From assembly GCA_020465985.1 (NCBI GenBank), contig JAANYP010004395.1:1004501-1068500 (forward strand): 64,000 nucleotides of DNA, in the 5' to 3' direction. The DNA is from Centrapalus pauciflorus. Its lineage: Eukaryota > Streptophyta > Magnoliopsida > Asterales > Asteraceae. The position numbers were made by a program, and so were the translations under genes. The notes under the pieces were generated by a model. That model was given only the letters and a program-made list of their open reading frames with translations. It did not search any database and was not told the DNA's origin. Positions 10,926 through 22,759 of this stretch are shown in pieces; position 1 is the stretch's first letter, and every line of letters begins with the position of its first letter.

Positions 10926-12007
10926 TAGATTTTTTTATAATACTATAGTAATTAAATGTGATATCCAAATTTTAGTACCTTTGTTGATTGATATTTATTT
11001 TTCTCCGAACATCATTTATATTATTAGATATCTTTGTTTTTTTCCTTTAAACATCAAATCATTTTTTGTCATTTAACTTGTTATAACTTTAGATAATAAT
11101 ATATAATTTATTGTATTTTTTATTTATTAATGCTATTTTATTATACCTTCATATTTTGAATTTTCGTTTCTTATATATTATCAAATAACATATAATATTC
11201 CAAAACACAATTCGCAAACGGCAGGGAAAAAAATATAGTTTATATAAAAATTTAAATTATACAAGTAAATGAATTATTTTGGGAACAACAGTTGAATACA
11301 AAATGTGTAAAGCTCACTAAATTTATTACAAGTCTCTTAGGTGGCCAGCTGATTAACAAAGCCCAACCCAACCTTTCTTCTTAGAAACAAAATTTAGCCG
11401 AATTATATTCTTTTAACGCTAGTTAAGTCAAAAGTGATATCAACGTGGATTGTTGCGTTTAGTTAACAGAATTTATTCATTTATTATTTCAGTTTTTAAT
11501 TTATAGTTTTCAAGAAAAAAATAAGGATTTGTTTAAAAAGTGAAAACTTGTTTATATAATAAAGTTTTTAATTTTAAAAAAAATAAGATAAGTGATAGAA
11601 AGTAAAAAAATAATATAAGTATACGGTAGACGATTAACAAGTAAGAGAGGAAGAGAGTATAGAAAGTTAATACATGGTAGGTGATAAAAAAGTAAAAGAG
11701 AAAGTATAAAAAGTAGTTTTTTAAAAAATAAATAAAAATTTAAGAAATTGTTGTTAATAAACAAGTTTCATTTTTCGAAAGTGAAATGAAAATTTGAGAA
11801 GTTTTCTGAAACTAAACACACCATTGAGATCTTAGAATACCATGTATGTAGATATTTTATTCTAGATCGAAATCCAAACAATTATGAAATAAGTTTTCTC
11901 TTTTATTTTCTTTAAGTTTTTGAATGACATGAAAGGAACTTTCTTTTTCATTGGTTAGAAACGAAGAAATTATTACAAAAATTCAAATACATCATGTATC
12001 AATGAAA
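10926..12007. other. Intergenic, no gene seen
   Basis: AT-rich with homopolymers. The end near the GST gene (about 11880-12007) is probably its 3' UTR and flank. No protein family recognised on either strand. Confidence 0.45.
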
Positions 12008-13274
12008 CTACAAACTTGGCTCCGAGTCTTCGCGTAAAAGATTTAAAGCGTAGCCATAGAACTTGTGTGGATGAGGAAGCGTGCTTGCGATGCTCTCTCG
12101 GTCACTAACACACCTATTGGCCCATGAAATGAGTTTGGGGCACTCGGCTTCGATGCTAAAGTTACCACGGGTTTCGTAGGTATAGAACCAACTAGTAAAG
12201 GGAACCAGTGCGACATCCAGAAGACCTACATTTTCACCCCCGAAATATGGCTCATTTCCCAACTCCCCCTCCAACTTTTTCAAGCATTCTATCAATTCTC
12301 TTTTTGCCGTCTCTTGATCTTCACCTTTTCCTCTCCATACCCTCTTTCCAATTCCGTAAATCTGCAAGCGAACCACAATCGTTTCTCGTTAAAGAGGTAT
12401 ATAACTCTACTTGTTAATTTGTGAATGAAGTCATGTACGTTCAGAAGTTAAAACCGTAGTGTAAAAAATGTGATAATTTTTTATATGACAACACCATGTA
12501 ACAATTCTTTTTTTTTTTTTTTTCTCTAAATTTTCAACCGTTCAATAAATGCATCCAATTTGATACAACTGAGGTGCCGTTTGGATTGCATGAATTTAAA
12601 ATGATGGATTCTAAAATGATATATAGGATTTAATTAGGGGATGAGTGGATTATGAAATGAGGAGAAGTAGAGAATATGAAATGCTAAATGAAGCAAAATC
12701 CTATCTTTATAGTTTTTATCCAAACATGACATAGGAGGATTTCTAAATCCAAATCCAAAATGAGTTGTTGAAATCCTCCAAACCAAAGGGCACCTGAGTA
12801 CTTGAAATCAAGCATGTATCCACTTATGCTCATTTATATTTATTAAAGCATAGAAGACATACCTCTATTGTTTAGTAAACAAACATTTTAAAGATACAGA
12901 TTTATTATGTTGTTGTTGTTTATATAGATATGTGTAAAAGATAAGGGAAGAATTATAACCTTTTTATCGATGTAGTCAGCCCAAAACAAGACTTGTGACT
13001 TTTCATAAGGGTCAGAAGGAAGCAAAGGACATTTATCTGGCCAAACCTCATCGATGTAGCGAACAATGATGAGCGACTCACAAATGGGCTTACCGTTGTG
13101 AACCAAAACCGGGATTGTTTTATGGATTGGGTTAGATTGAAGCAACAAAGGGCTTTTGTTTTTAAAGTTTTCTTCGCGACACTCGTATTCAAGTCCTTTT
13201 TCGGCTAGTGCGATTTTGACCCTCATTCCATAAGAACTTGCCCAACAATCCAACAGGATTAACTCATCCTTCAT
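12008..13274 (-). CDS. GSTU: Tau-class glutathione S-transferase
   Basis: Two exons on the minus strand: 13274-12960 (105 codons) and 12361-12008 (117 codons plus stop), phase 0. The donor AAG|GTTATA and acceptor TTGCAG join DYIDKK to IYGIGK, the usual tau-class intron site. The product is 222 aa, normal for GSTU. These cytosolic enzymes conjugate glutathione to electrophiles, herbicides and peroxides, and some bind flavonoids. The N-terminal thioredoxin-fold domain shows catalytic Ser13 (WASSYG), Lys40, the Ile54-Pro55 turn and the glutathione-binding Glu66-Ser67 (CESLIIVRYIDE). The helical C-terminal domain has PYFGGENVGLLDVAL. A 225-bp MITE sits in the intron. The exact paralogue cannot be told from sequence alone. 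No defect seen. Confidence 0.94.
12571..12795. mobile_element. MITE in the GST intron
   Basis: Imperfect inverted ends GGTGCCGTTTGG / CCAAAGGGCACC, flanked by TGA on both sides (a possible 3-bp target duplication, as for PIF/Harbinger). The interior has internal complementarity (GGATTTCTAAATCC). No coding capacity. Confidence 0.5.
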
Positions 13275-13386
13275 CTTAGCGGAATACGTGTTGTTGTATC
13301 AATTAATACTATAACCAAATTTATGTATCGATCGAGTAAATAGTACGGATTAAGAGATGTTAAAACTCGAGTATGGAGCATTGATG

Positions 13387-13392
13387 TTTATA
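13387..13392 (-). promoter_or_regulatory. Putative TATA box of the GST gene
   Basis: TATAAA on the minus strand, 113 bp upstream of the GST start codon. Position and context fit a core promoter. In so AT-rich a region a chance match is possible. Confidence 0.4.
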
Positions 13393-14384
13393 AAGCTAAC
13401 AAGTTGATGTCATTGCTTGCGTTGAGCCAAAGTGTGAAGAGGATAATTGGGAAGAGTCCTATTTTTCTTTCTCTATCATATATTAGAAATATTTTATTCT
13501 ACATATTGACTCAATTATTAATTTATTATAGTTTATTACCAAATGACAGGATGTCGAATAATTTGGACATCTTTTATAGTTTAGTGTTTAAATTAGACAT
13601 TTTAATAGTTTGGTGGATAAAATGATACAAATATGATACTTAAGTAATTAAAATAATACATCGACTTTGCACAGGTGGCATCCGTATCATCCAGAATGTC
13701 ATGTCAGTGACATTTCAACATAATGAGCAGTTTGAATAATTATTTTTCTCAAAATAGAATGACTAATTATAGCTTAATGGCTAATTAATGTTTATAAAAA
13801 ATAATTTAATGATCAAATAAGACAATCTGATAGTTAGTTAGTCAAATATATATACTAAACCTGTTAAGGTGGAGATAACCTTTATATATTTACTTAATGT
13901 TTTCTAGGCTCTCTTCTGCAGAAAGATTGTTTTTCAAAATAAAAATGGCATCCATATAAATAAGTTATTAATAAAATAAATTATAGAAAATTGAAATTTA
14001 ATGCTCTTCAATTGAGATCAGTGAAGATAATTTTCAATAAATTTTACTGTCATAAAACAATTAATAATTTCCATCAGATATGTAGATGAAAATATCGTGG
14101 ATTTATGAAACAAATTCTTCAAATTTCGTTTAAAACAAAAATGTCATCCTTATAAATAAGTTTTACATTAAATAAATTAAAAAAATAAATATTTTATGTT
14201 ATTCAATTGAGATCTATCAAGATATTTTTTAATAAATTTTATCGTCATAAAACAATCAAAGGTTTTCACTTTTCATAACATCCATAGATGAAAATCTATT
14301 GTGAGACAAATTCTACAAATTTCGTCAACAAATCTACTATTTTAAACAATACTATAGTATTGTATGGTAGAGACGTTACTAAAT
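13393..14384. other. Intergenic, no gene seen
   Basis: About 13930-14110 and 14110-14310 are two diverged direct copies of a ~175-bp unit (AAAATGTCATCCTTATAAATAAGTT..., TTCAATTGAGATC, TTTTATCGTCATAAAACAATC), an old tandem duplication. Nothing coding. Confidence 0.45.
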
Positions 14385-14643
14385 AAATTTTAATCTTTTT
14401 TAGTCGTTTTGAGTAAAATATGAGGATAAGTTTGTGATATATTTATTTTTAATATGTATTTGGATGTATGAATTTGTATTTTAGATACTTAAATATTTGA
14501 TTTACTTTTTAAAAAAAATTAGAAAACATGAATTTTTCGGATTATCCGATATCTGAATCCGAAATTCTGATATCCCAAATTTCAGATATGGATAGCAAAA
14601 ATCACTATCGGAATATTCGGATATCCAGTTTTGGACACCCCTA
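14385..14643. mobile_element. Truncated hAT-type repeat
   Basis: Matches the right half of 25508-25982 (TTTAGTCGTTTTGAGTA..., TCGGATTATCCGATATCTGA, ending TTTGGACACCCCTA). The left end is missing. Confidence 0.55.
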
Positions 14644-14746
14644 ATTAAGATAGTTCAATGTCCAAACAATCATGAAATGACCTTTTCTTAGATTCTCTTC
14701 TTTTATCTTTCTTCTCGGAGGACATGAAAAGAAGTTTCTTATTCAT

Positions 14747-14960
14747 TATACACATGTATTTCATGAGTTAATTTTAAAAATTAATATATAAAAATAATTT
14801 AAAATTTTAGTTAGTTAATTGTTAAATTAAATCTTAATAGAGATATACTTGAGATGATATTATTAAAAGTTTTAATAGATAACATGACAATTTGAGAAAA
14901 TTACTAGTGACAAATAGAAAGAGAATATGACAAGTGACAATTCTTTTAGACTTTTAATAG
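14747..14960 (-). mobile_element. Decayed Helitron copy
   Basis: Aligns to the copy at 47388-47685: CACATGTATTTCATGAGTTAA..., TTAGTTAGTTAATTGTTAAAT, ...TTTTAATAGTA. The terminal CTAG is not intact. Confidence 0.45.
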
Positions 14961-14961
14961 T

Positions 14962-14983
14962 AATATATATATATATATATATC

Positions 14984-15020
<37 letters not shown>
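14962..15020. repeat. (AT)n followed by (GT)n microsatellite
   Basis: About 20 bp of AT dinucleotides then about 36 bp of GT with one interruption. It forms the left border of the element 15021-17056. Confidence 0.85.
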
Positions 15021-15022
<2 letters not shown>

Positions 15023-17056
15023 TCAAAAGAGTTTTTTTAAAAATCCAGTGTACCAAGAGTACCAATCCAAAGCCACAAGATTAAATAAATCAATGGTTGT
15101 GATAAAAAATTGAAATTCCATGCGCGTCCATTTTATTTAGCTGGAAGTGTATTTTCGTAATTACAACGATCATTCACAATACATATAAAATGAGCATTCA
15201 CATTACTTATTTGATCATTCACATTACTTAATTATTCATTCATAACATTTATTTGATCATTCACAAGAATTATTTGACTATTTACAATTCTTTTACACTT
15301 ATTTGATCATTCACAACATTTATTTGATCATTCACAATAATTATTTGACTATTTACACTTCTTGTATAATTCTTTGATCATTCACATTACTTAAATGATC
15401 ATTCACATTACTTAATTGACCATTCACATTACTTAAATGATCATTCACATTACTTAATTGACCATTCACATTACTTAAATGATCATTCACATGACTTATC
15501 TGATCATTCACATTACTTAATTGTTCATTCACAACACTTATTTGATCATTCACAAGAATTATTTGACTATTTACAATTCTTCTACACTTATTTGATCATT
15601 CACGATATTTATTTGATCATTCACAATAATTATTTGACTATTTACACTTCTTCTATGATTATTTGATCATTCACATTACTTAATTGACCATTCACATTAC
15701 TTACTTGACCATTCACATTACTTAATTGATCATTCACAACACTTATTTGATCATCACATGAATTATTCGACCATTCACAATAAATATTTGACTATTTACA
15801 ATTCTTCTACACTTATTTGACCATTCACAATAATTACTTGACCATTCACACTTCTTCTATACTTATTTGATCATTCACAACACTTATTTGATCATTCATA
15901 ATTATTCTACACTTATTTGATCATTCACAACAATTATTTGATCATTCACAAATATTATTTGACCATTCATAGTATTTATTTGATCATTCACAACACTTTT
16001 TTGATCATTCACATTAATTGTTTGACCATTTATAATAAGTTTAGAATAAGTGTGAATGATCAAATAATTATTGTGAATGATCAAATAAGTGTAGAAGAAG
16101 TGTAAAAGTCCAATAATTATTGTGAATGATGAAATAAATACTGTAAATGGTCAAATAATTCATGTGAATAATCAGATAAGTGTTGTGAATGATCAATTAA
16201 GTAATGTGAATGGTCAATTAAGTAATGCGAATGGTCATTTAAGTAATGTGAGCGATCAATTAAGTAATGTGAATGATCAATTAAGTAATGTGAATGATCA
16301 TTTAAGTAATGTGAATGGTCATTTAAGTAATATGAATGATCGATTAAGTAATGTGAATGATCTACATTTGTTTAACTAATTATTTAGATCTACATTCAAA
16401 TAATTATTGTGAATGATTAGAAAAAGTGTAAAAGTCCAATACTTATTGTGAATGATGAAATAAATACTGTAAATGGTTAAATAATTCATTTAATGATCAA
16501 ATAAGTTTTGTGTATGATCAATTAAGTAATGTGAATGGTCAATTAAGTAATGTGAACGATCAATTAAGTAATGTGAATGGTTAATTAAGTAATGTGAATG
16601 ATCAATTAAATAATGTGAATGATCATTTAAGTAATGTGAATGATCAATTAAGTGTTGAAGAATTGTGAATGATCAAATAAGTGTTGTGAATGATCAAATA
16701 AGTATACAAGAAGTATAAATAGTTAAATAAGTGTTGTGAATGATCAATTAAGTAATGTGAATGATCAATTTTAACTTTTTTTCCATAACCATGTTTAAAT
16801 TAATGTTATACACATTATATATGAATTTCACATACATCCACACTTTCTATGTCCTTAAAAAATATGTAAATGATCATTCACACCATTCGAATGATCTTAT
16901 TTCACCATCACAAGATTTATTTTTTGAAATTTTGACGTTGATCATTTTAATAAAACGTCTTATAATATTGTCTTATACATGTCTATATAAAAATAATATA
17001 TGTTAATGATCATTCATAACAAGGTACATTGAAATTTCATGGGTACTCTGATGAAC
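15021..17056. mobile_element. Microsatellite-flanked element with expanded core
   Basis: Lies between (GT)n on the left and (CA)n on the right. The right end (GGTACATTGAAATTTCATGG..., GTACTCTGATGAAC) is the inverse of the left end of the (TA)n-embedded element 32572-32944 (GTTCATCAGTGTACCCATGA, GATTTCAGCGTACC), so the two are relatives. Both contain GATCATTCAC. Here that word has been amplified into a ~1.6-kb minisatellite (15165-16770). No transposase frame. Confidence 0.55.
15165..16770. repeat. Mirrored ~21-bp minisatellite (GATCATTCACATTACTTAATT)
   Basis: From about 15165 to 16030 dozens of ~20-21-bp units of type TGATCATTCACATTACTTAA run in one direction. From about 16031 to 16770 the same units run inverted (GTGAATGATCAATTAAGTAA), so the whole array is a long imperfect palindrome. 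Because 21 bp is seven codons, all frames stay open locally and give artificial heptad peptides (NVNDQLS, NVNDHLS). These should not be annotated as proteins. Confidence 0.9.
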
Positions 17057-17070
17057 ACACACACACACAC

Positions 17071-17816
17071 ATAGGGAGGTTTAGTGAAGAATTTTTATGC
17101 ATTGAGGTACAAAAGAACCATTACCATCATTTACATCGAAAAATTGTGTGGATTAGATTAATGACAAAATGCCAGGTAAATAGTTGGACAATGTTATGCA
17201 TTTTGTGCATTGCATGAACAAATAATGAAGGACATTTTGGGGATTATGTATATGAGCATATCTAATTAAATTTAATATTTTAACAAATAATCAAATAATA
17301 AATGTTAAATAAATTCAATTGATACACTTCCAAATTTAACAAAAAAAATACACAAATTCATCTATGCATCGTGTTCATGAATACGCATTTTAAAAAAAAA
17401 TACACAAATTCATTTATGTATCGTGTTTATCGTTCATCTTTATTCATCATTTATTTTGTTCATCATCTTCGTGTTCATGGTCACCTTTTTTATGCATCTC
17501 CGTTCATCATCACCTTTATGTTAATCATCTTCGTTTATCATCAATTTTGTCCATCATCTTCATCTTCATTATCTTGATTCATATTCGTTCATGATCTTCA
17601 TGGTCGCCTTTGTGTTCATCTTTTCGTAGGTGAAAGAGGGGGGAAGAGAGGGAAAGTGGGAGAGATTTAATGAAATGTAAATAATACTGATTTAATTTCC
17701 ATATTATTTTATTTCTATATATTTAATTTCAAATATATTTTGTATTCCTTGGTAGATTATCCGATGCATAAAAGTTCTCAGAGGTTACTCAGTGCATAAA
17801 AATTCTCATTTGAACC

Positions 17817-17818
<2 letters not shown>
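17071..17818. repeat. (TA)n-flanked inverted-end element, group A copy 1
   Basis: Left TAGGGAGGTTTAGTGAAG.. TTTTATGCATTGAGG after (CA)n. Right ..GATGCATAAAAGTTCTCAG.. TCTCATTTGAACCTTA running into (TA)n. The interior is rich in CGTTCATCATC words. Same group as 17912-18916 and 33045-33734. Confidence 0.6.

Positions 17819-17911
<93 letters not shown>
17819..17911. repeat. (TA)n microsatellite, ~93 bp
   Basis: Uninterrupted TA dinucleotides between two group A elements. Confidence 0.95.
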
Positions 17912-17914
<3 letters not shown>

Positions 17915-18114
17915 TTGAGGTTCAATTGAGAACTTTTATGCATCGGGGCACCTCGAGGCACTTTTGTGCATCGGATAATCCACCAAGGGTGCACAAAGGG
18001 CATTTAGGGAAAACTAAAGACATGATAATTAATTTATTTCTAAAAATCATTAAATGATAAATAGGAGTTACACTTTGAATTAAAATCTCATATTAACTAC
18101 ATTCCTTCCTCCTC

Positions 18115-18160
<46 letters not shown>

Positions 18161-18912
18161 CTCTCTCTCTTTAACTCTAATCATGTTCTTCATGATTTTA
18201 TTAGTGATGATGATTTGAAGACGAAGAATAACGATGAACAACGATGATGATGAACATGAACAAGAGAGGTAACCGATGATAATTATGAAGAACATGATGC
18301 ATAGATGGATGATGAACGATGAATAATGATAATGCATAGATGGATGATGAACAATGACAATGCATAGATGGATGATGAACGATGAACAACGAAAAATGAT
18401 GATGCATAAATGGACGATGAACAATGACGATGCATAGATGAATGATGAACAAGTTGAACATGATGCATAGCTCAATGAAGAATATGAACGACAAACACGA
18501 TGCATAAAAGAATGATGAACAAGTTGAACACGATGCATAAATGAATTTTTGTATTTTTTTGTTAAATGCGTCTTTTTTTAACATGATGCATAGATAAACA
18601 AGATTAACGATGAAATGCATCGATATCCATCATCTTTTTTTGAATTTGTGTAATTTTTGTTAAATTTGGAAATGTATCAATTGAATTTATTTGTCATTTA
18701 TTATTTGATTATTTGTTGAAATATTAAATTTAATGAGGTATGCACATTCCCCAAAATGCCCTTCCTTGTTTGTTCCTATAATGCACAAGTTGCATAAAAT
18801 TGTCCAACTATTTACCCTTTTGCCATTAATCTAACCCATACAATTTTTTGATCTAATGGTTGATATGGGTTCTTTTGTACCTCGATGCATAAAAGTTCTC
18901 AATTGAACCTCC

Positions 18913-18916
<4 letters not shown>
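17912..18916. repeat. (TA)n-flanked inverted-end element, group A copy 2
   Basis: Ends are inverted: GATTGAGGTTCAATTGAGAA / TTCTCAATTGAACCTCCCTC, each directly abutting (TA)n. The subterminal TTTATGCATCG is also inverted. The interior has a CT microsatellite (18119-18172) and a degenerate GATGATGAACGATGCATA minisatellite (18210-18540). The right part (CAACTATTTACCC, CCAAAATGCCCTTCCT) is the inverse of the left part of copy 1. Confidence 0.7.
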
Positions 18917-18994
<78 letters not shown>

Positions 18995-18999
18995 ATATG

Positions 19000-19031
<32 letters not shown>

Positions 19032-19046
19032 CGTATGTATGTATGT
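18917..19046. repeat. (TA)n then (TATG)n microsatellite
   Basis: About 65 bp TA followed by about 60 bp of TATG/TACG tetranucleotides. Confidence 0.9.
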
Positions 19047-19440
19047 ACTCAAGTTCAATGGAGTCCTAGAGTCTGATATTAAATTTACATGTTTATTATA
19101 ATAAAATTTCTATTTAATCCAAAAATACGATTGATAAATTCACATCAATTCAATTAACTAAAATACAAAAGTTTCGTTTCATGCAAAAGTACAACATGTA
19201 CATGTTCAAAAGTTTACTAGCACTTCACATCAATTGACATAATATTGTTTAAATATTATATTTTTGCATGAAATAAAACCTTTTATCGAAATGAACTTTA
19301 AATGATGTGAACTCATCAATCATAATCCATTTTTGAACATGTGTATATTGCATTTTTACATGAATAAGAACATTTTATCGTAACAAATATATATATATAT
19401 ATATTTAATATGGGAGTCCAGGACTCATGGAACTCAAATA
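19047..19440. repeat. Microsatellite-flanked inverted-end element, group F
   Basis: Left ACTCAAGTTCAATGGAGTCC, right GGACTCATGGAACTCAAATA, inverted with respect to each other. The interior repeats TTTTTGCATGAAATAAAAC and AACATGTACATG in both orientations. Confidence 0.55.
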
Positions 19441-19702
19441 TACACACAGATACACTTGTATTCACCAATTAATTTGTTGCCATATATATTAATTTGTATT
19501 AATAGATACAACAACAAAAAAAGATACGATTCTTGAAATTTAGTCATATTTATGCGAGTAATGGTAATGAAAATGTGTCATTAAACGTCAATTAATTAAG
19601 AAGAATTAGAATTAACCATACAGATAAATCAACATATAATAAATGTGTATATATGCATGCAATCTTATACTATTACAAGATATATTATATTGTTAAGGTT
19701 GC

Positions 19703-19709
19703 TATAAAT
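19703..19709 (+). promoter_or_regulatory. Putative TATA box of beta-expansin 1
   Basis: GCTATAAATT lies 94-100 bp upstream of the ATG. The identical decamer lies upstream of the second expansin (27224-27233), which supports a conserved core promoter. Confidence 0.55.
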
Positions 19710-19802
19710 TGATTCAAAGTATCATAAGATCACATCATCGATCCGATCCATTTCCTTTCGATCAGTATAATAGATCGACTAATTAACTGATAAATATATA
19801 CA

Positions 19803-20994
19803 ATGGTTTCAGCTCCTTATTTTCTTGCTACCATTGTTTTGTTAAAATTATCTTCTTGTTTGTGTGCTGTCCTCCATAGCAACAATACTTTTGGATCCAA
19901 AGGTTTTGCACCTGCTTTGGGTACATGGTATGGGGATGAAACCGGTGCCGGAAGTGGTAATTGAAATCAAACTTTACAACGTTATATATTTTGTTAATTG
20001 TTTATGACATTATTAATCATTTTATTCCATTAATTAGTATCATAGTTAATTTATGTCTTAACTTAATAATTAAGTAGTACGGATAAATCAGTTTCGTGAT
20101 TAATTATGAGCGTGCAGGAGGAGCTTGTGGATGGGAAGACGATGTAAAAGATCCTCCATTGTCATCGATGATAGCTGCAGGAAATGCTAATATCTTTTTG
20201 CAAGGCAAGGGATGTGGCCATTGTTATCAGGCATGTCAATATCGTTGTGTTTTGTTCATCATTTAATAATGTAACATTAAAAAAAACATATTTTTGAAAT
20301 AAATTTAGACTAATATATATAGTACCCTGCAAATATAAATATATATGCAGATAAGGTGCACCCAACCACCTTATTGCTCAGGCAATCCAGTTACAGTAAC
20401 GATTAGCGATGAGTGTCCTGGTGCATGTAACAACGTGCCTTTCCATTTTGATTTAAGCGGGTTTGCTTTTGGTGCAATGGCGAAGCCTGGCCAAGATCAC
20501 AACCTGCGACAACTTGGCCAAGTTAATGTGGAGTACAAAAGGTTTGTGTTACCAAGATTTTGATTCTGATCTATCCAGCTAGCTATATATATATATATAC
20601 ACGTATGATTATTCGATTGATGAAAGAAATTAATTAACGTTGAATATATCGTGTGATATATGATCATCACAGGGTGCAATGCAGTTATGGGAGTTCTAGA
20701 ATCTCATTCAAAACCGCTCGTGGTTGCAACCCGTATTGGTTTGCGACCGCAATAGAATATGCAGATGGTGATGGTGGTTTTCGATCTGTGGAGATAGCAG
20801 CGGGTGGCACTCAAAAGTTTGTAGCCATGGATAACTTATGGGGTGCAGTTTGGAAAAAAGACATTGACCCATCATTCAAACCTCCATATTCATTTAGGCT
20901 CACCTCTGCTGCTGGGAAAACCATTGTTGCAAATAATGTGATTCCACAAAACTTTGAAAGTGGTCAGAAGTACCCATCAGATGTGAATTTTTAA
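19803..20994 (+). CDS. EXPB: Beta-expansin, tandem copy 1
   Basis: Exons 19803-19956, 20118-20230, 20351-20541 and 20673-20994 give 259 aa, normal for EXPB. Expansins are secreted wall proteins that loosen cellulose-matrix contacts without hydrolysis. Residues 1-22 form a signal peptide. The GH45-like domain shows TWYG (41-44), GGACGW, the SSMIAAGN block, CGHCYQ, TISDECPG and HFDLSG (HFD 121-123). The C-terminal CBM63-like domain ends in VIPQNFESGQKYPSDVNF, a typical EXPB tail. Introns 1, 3 and 4-side junctions are GT-AG, but intron 2 begins GC (TATCAG|GCATGT). Using the nearest GT would break the frame. Copy 2 at 27284-30076 has the same architecture. Confidence 0.93.
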
Positions 20995-21381
20995 TTAAGT
21001 TTTGGATTTTGTAAGCCATAAGGACCCTGATCATGGTTTTTATTTACATGTGTAATTATAATTTATAAATAAGTTAAGAAAATAAATATAAAAGTTAGTA
21101 GAAATTATATATTTGTGAATGATCTGAAGATTAACTTGTATATCTGAAACTACTAGTAAAAATATAATGATAACACATGATAAAATCAAAATAGCATATA
21201 TAAAGATTATATTTAATACATGTATTAATTATTGAATGAGTTAACTATATATGTAGACATATGAGTTAGATTTGTATCATTACACATTTGACAAACTGTG
21301 AATTAATTACTCTATAATCTATATCATCTACTATACACAATACCATATTAATTATAATGTATGTATTTCCAATTATGTCTA
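20995..21381. other. Expansin 1 3' flank, no gene seen
   Basis: The first ~100 bp is probably 3' UTR (AATAAATATAAAAG). The remainder is AT-rich. Confidence 0.5.
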
Positions 21382-21803
21382 GGTTGTGTTTGTTATTTTA
21401 AGAGACTGAAGTCTGAAAACCACGTATGAAATTAAGAGGTGAATGTAAGGTCTAAAGTCTGAAAAACATATCTGGATTAAGATATGATACGTCTGAAATT
21501 AAGAGCTAACTTAAATGTTTTAATTAATTAAATTGATTTTAATATTTTAGTTAAATAAAATATCAACTTACGTCAACCTTTTAAATTAAGACTTCAGACG
21601 GAAATCCACAACTTAATTTCAGACGTGATTTTCAGACGTTCTAACCTTTTAAGTCTGAAATATAACAAACAGTCTGCATGTTTTGACTTAAGATCTGAAA
21701 TCCACTTAACTCAAAAATGTAACAAATAATCTATTTTCAATTAAGATCTGAAATTAAGACTTCGGATCTTTTTAAGAGTTAATTAAGTCCAAACAAACGC
21801 ACA
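21382..21803. mobile_element. MITE-like repeat with GTGTTTGTT ends
   Basis: Left GTTGTGTTTGTTATTTTAAG, right AAGTCCAAACAAACGCACAC. The interior alternates AAGTCTGAAA and TTCAGAC words in both orientations, giving a foldback. No clear target duplication. Confidence 0.5.
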
Positions 21804-22009
21804 CTAACTTTGATATTATAAATTTTAGGATTAATTAGAGTTAAATTTGGAGTTAGGCTTGAGTATTGACGACATTCATGCCTATTTAATTACTATTTAA
21901 TAAAATCATATATCTTATGATTCTTATCATTAATATTCGAGTGTAGTGATTTAATAAATATATAGTTTGAAATAAAATATTATTTGATATAAAATATATA
22001 CTTATAATA

Positions 22010-22020
22010 TATATACATAT

Positions 22021-22074
<54 letters not shown>
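22010..22074. repeat. (TA)n microsatellite
   Basis: TATATACATACATA leading into about 45 bp of pure TA, then GA repeats. Confidence 0.9.
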
Positions 22075-22090
<16 letters not shown>

Positions 22091-22336
22091 GGGGGTTCAA
22101 TGGAAAACCACAATGCACCTGAAAACTTGTGAAAACCGCACTGCACCACCACAAATGCATCAAATTCCACGCGTGATGCATCAAAATCTCGCATGATGCA
22201 TCAAATTTCCCGCGTGATGCATCACCTTATTCACGATCATGCCACCGCGTTTTTCATGAAATGCACCAAATTGGACGGTATACGTAGGTTTCCATAGTTT
22301 TCACGTGCATAGTGGTTTTCCATTGAACCCACCCAT
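22075..22336. repeat. (TA)n-flanked inverted-end element, group B copy 1
   Basis: Left GGGGTTCAATGGAAAACCAC, right GTGGTTTTCCATTGAACCCA, inverted. The interior repeats GCGTGATGCATCAAA four times. The second copy lies in expansin 2 intron 1 (28026-28390). Confidence 0.7.
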
Positions 22337-22759
22337 ATTTATTTTTTTTACACGCTTTAAAAAGTGCGTAAAAATTTAGTAAATTTTCTACGCTTATAAA
22401 CGTTTTTAAGATTGTTACACTAAATAGCGTGAAAATATATAATAAATCATCTTAATTATCACATTTAAATTTATAAGGAAGGAAAAGTTCACATGTATAA
22501 GTGTGGACAAATTTTAATATTTTAACACATAAAAGCGCAGAGATCAATTTGTAACACTCAGTTTTCTCACGCTTCCTCTTATGCGGACAAATTAGGTGTG
22601 ACAAATTGATTTTCATACTTTTAAGCGTGGACAAATTATTAGTTTGTCCACATTTATAAGTACGGACCTTTTTAAATACAAATTTGAGTATAAAAACTTC
22701 ATTGTTGTCTAAAATTTGTCCACACTTATAATTGTAACTAATTTTTACATCCTTATAAG
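22337..22759. other. Reiterated TAAGTGTGGACAAATT words
   Basis: The motif (C/A)TTATAAGYGTGGACAAATT appears about five times in both orientations over 400 bp. Such short subterminal reiterations are seen in CACTA-type transposon ends, but I see no intact terminus. Confidence 0.35.

Noticed and set aside
15353..16379. Open frames encoding NVNDQLS-type heptad repeats on both strands
   Set aside because: They are phase-preserving translations of the 21-bp minisatellite. There is no start context, promoter or conserved flanking protein.
15165..16770. Regularly spaced repeats resembling a CRISPR array
   Set aside because: The spacers are near-identical rather than unique, the genome is eukaryotic and no cas gene is present. 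It is a minisatellite.
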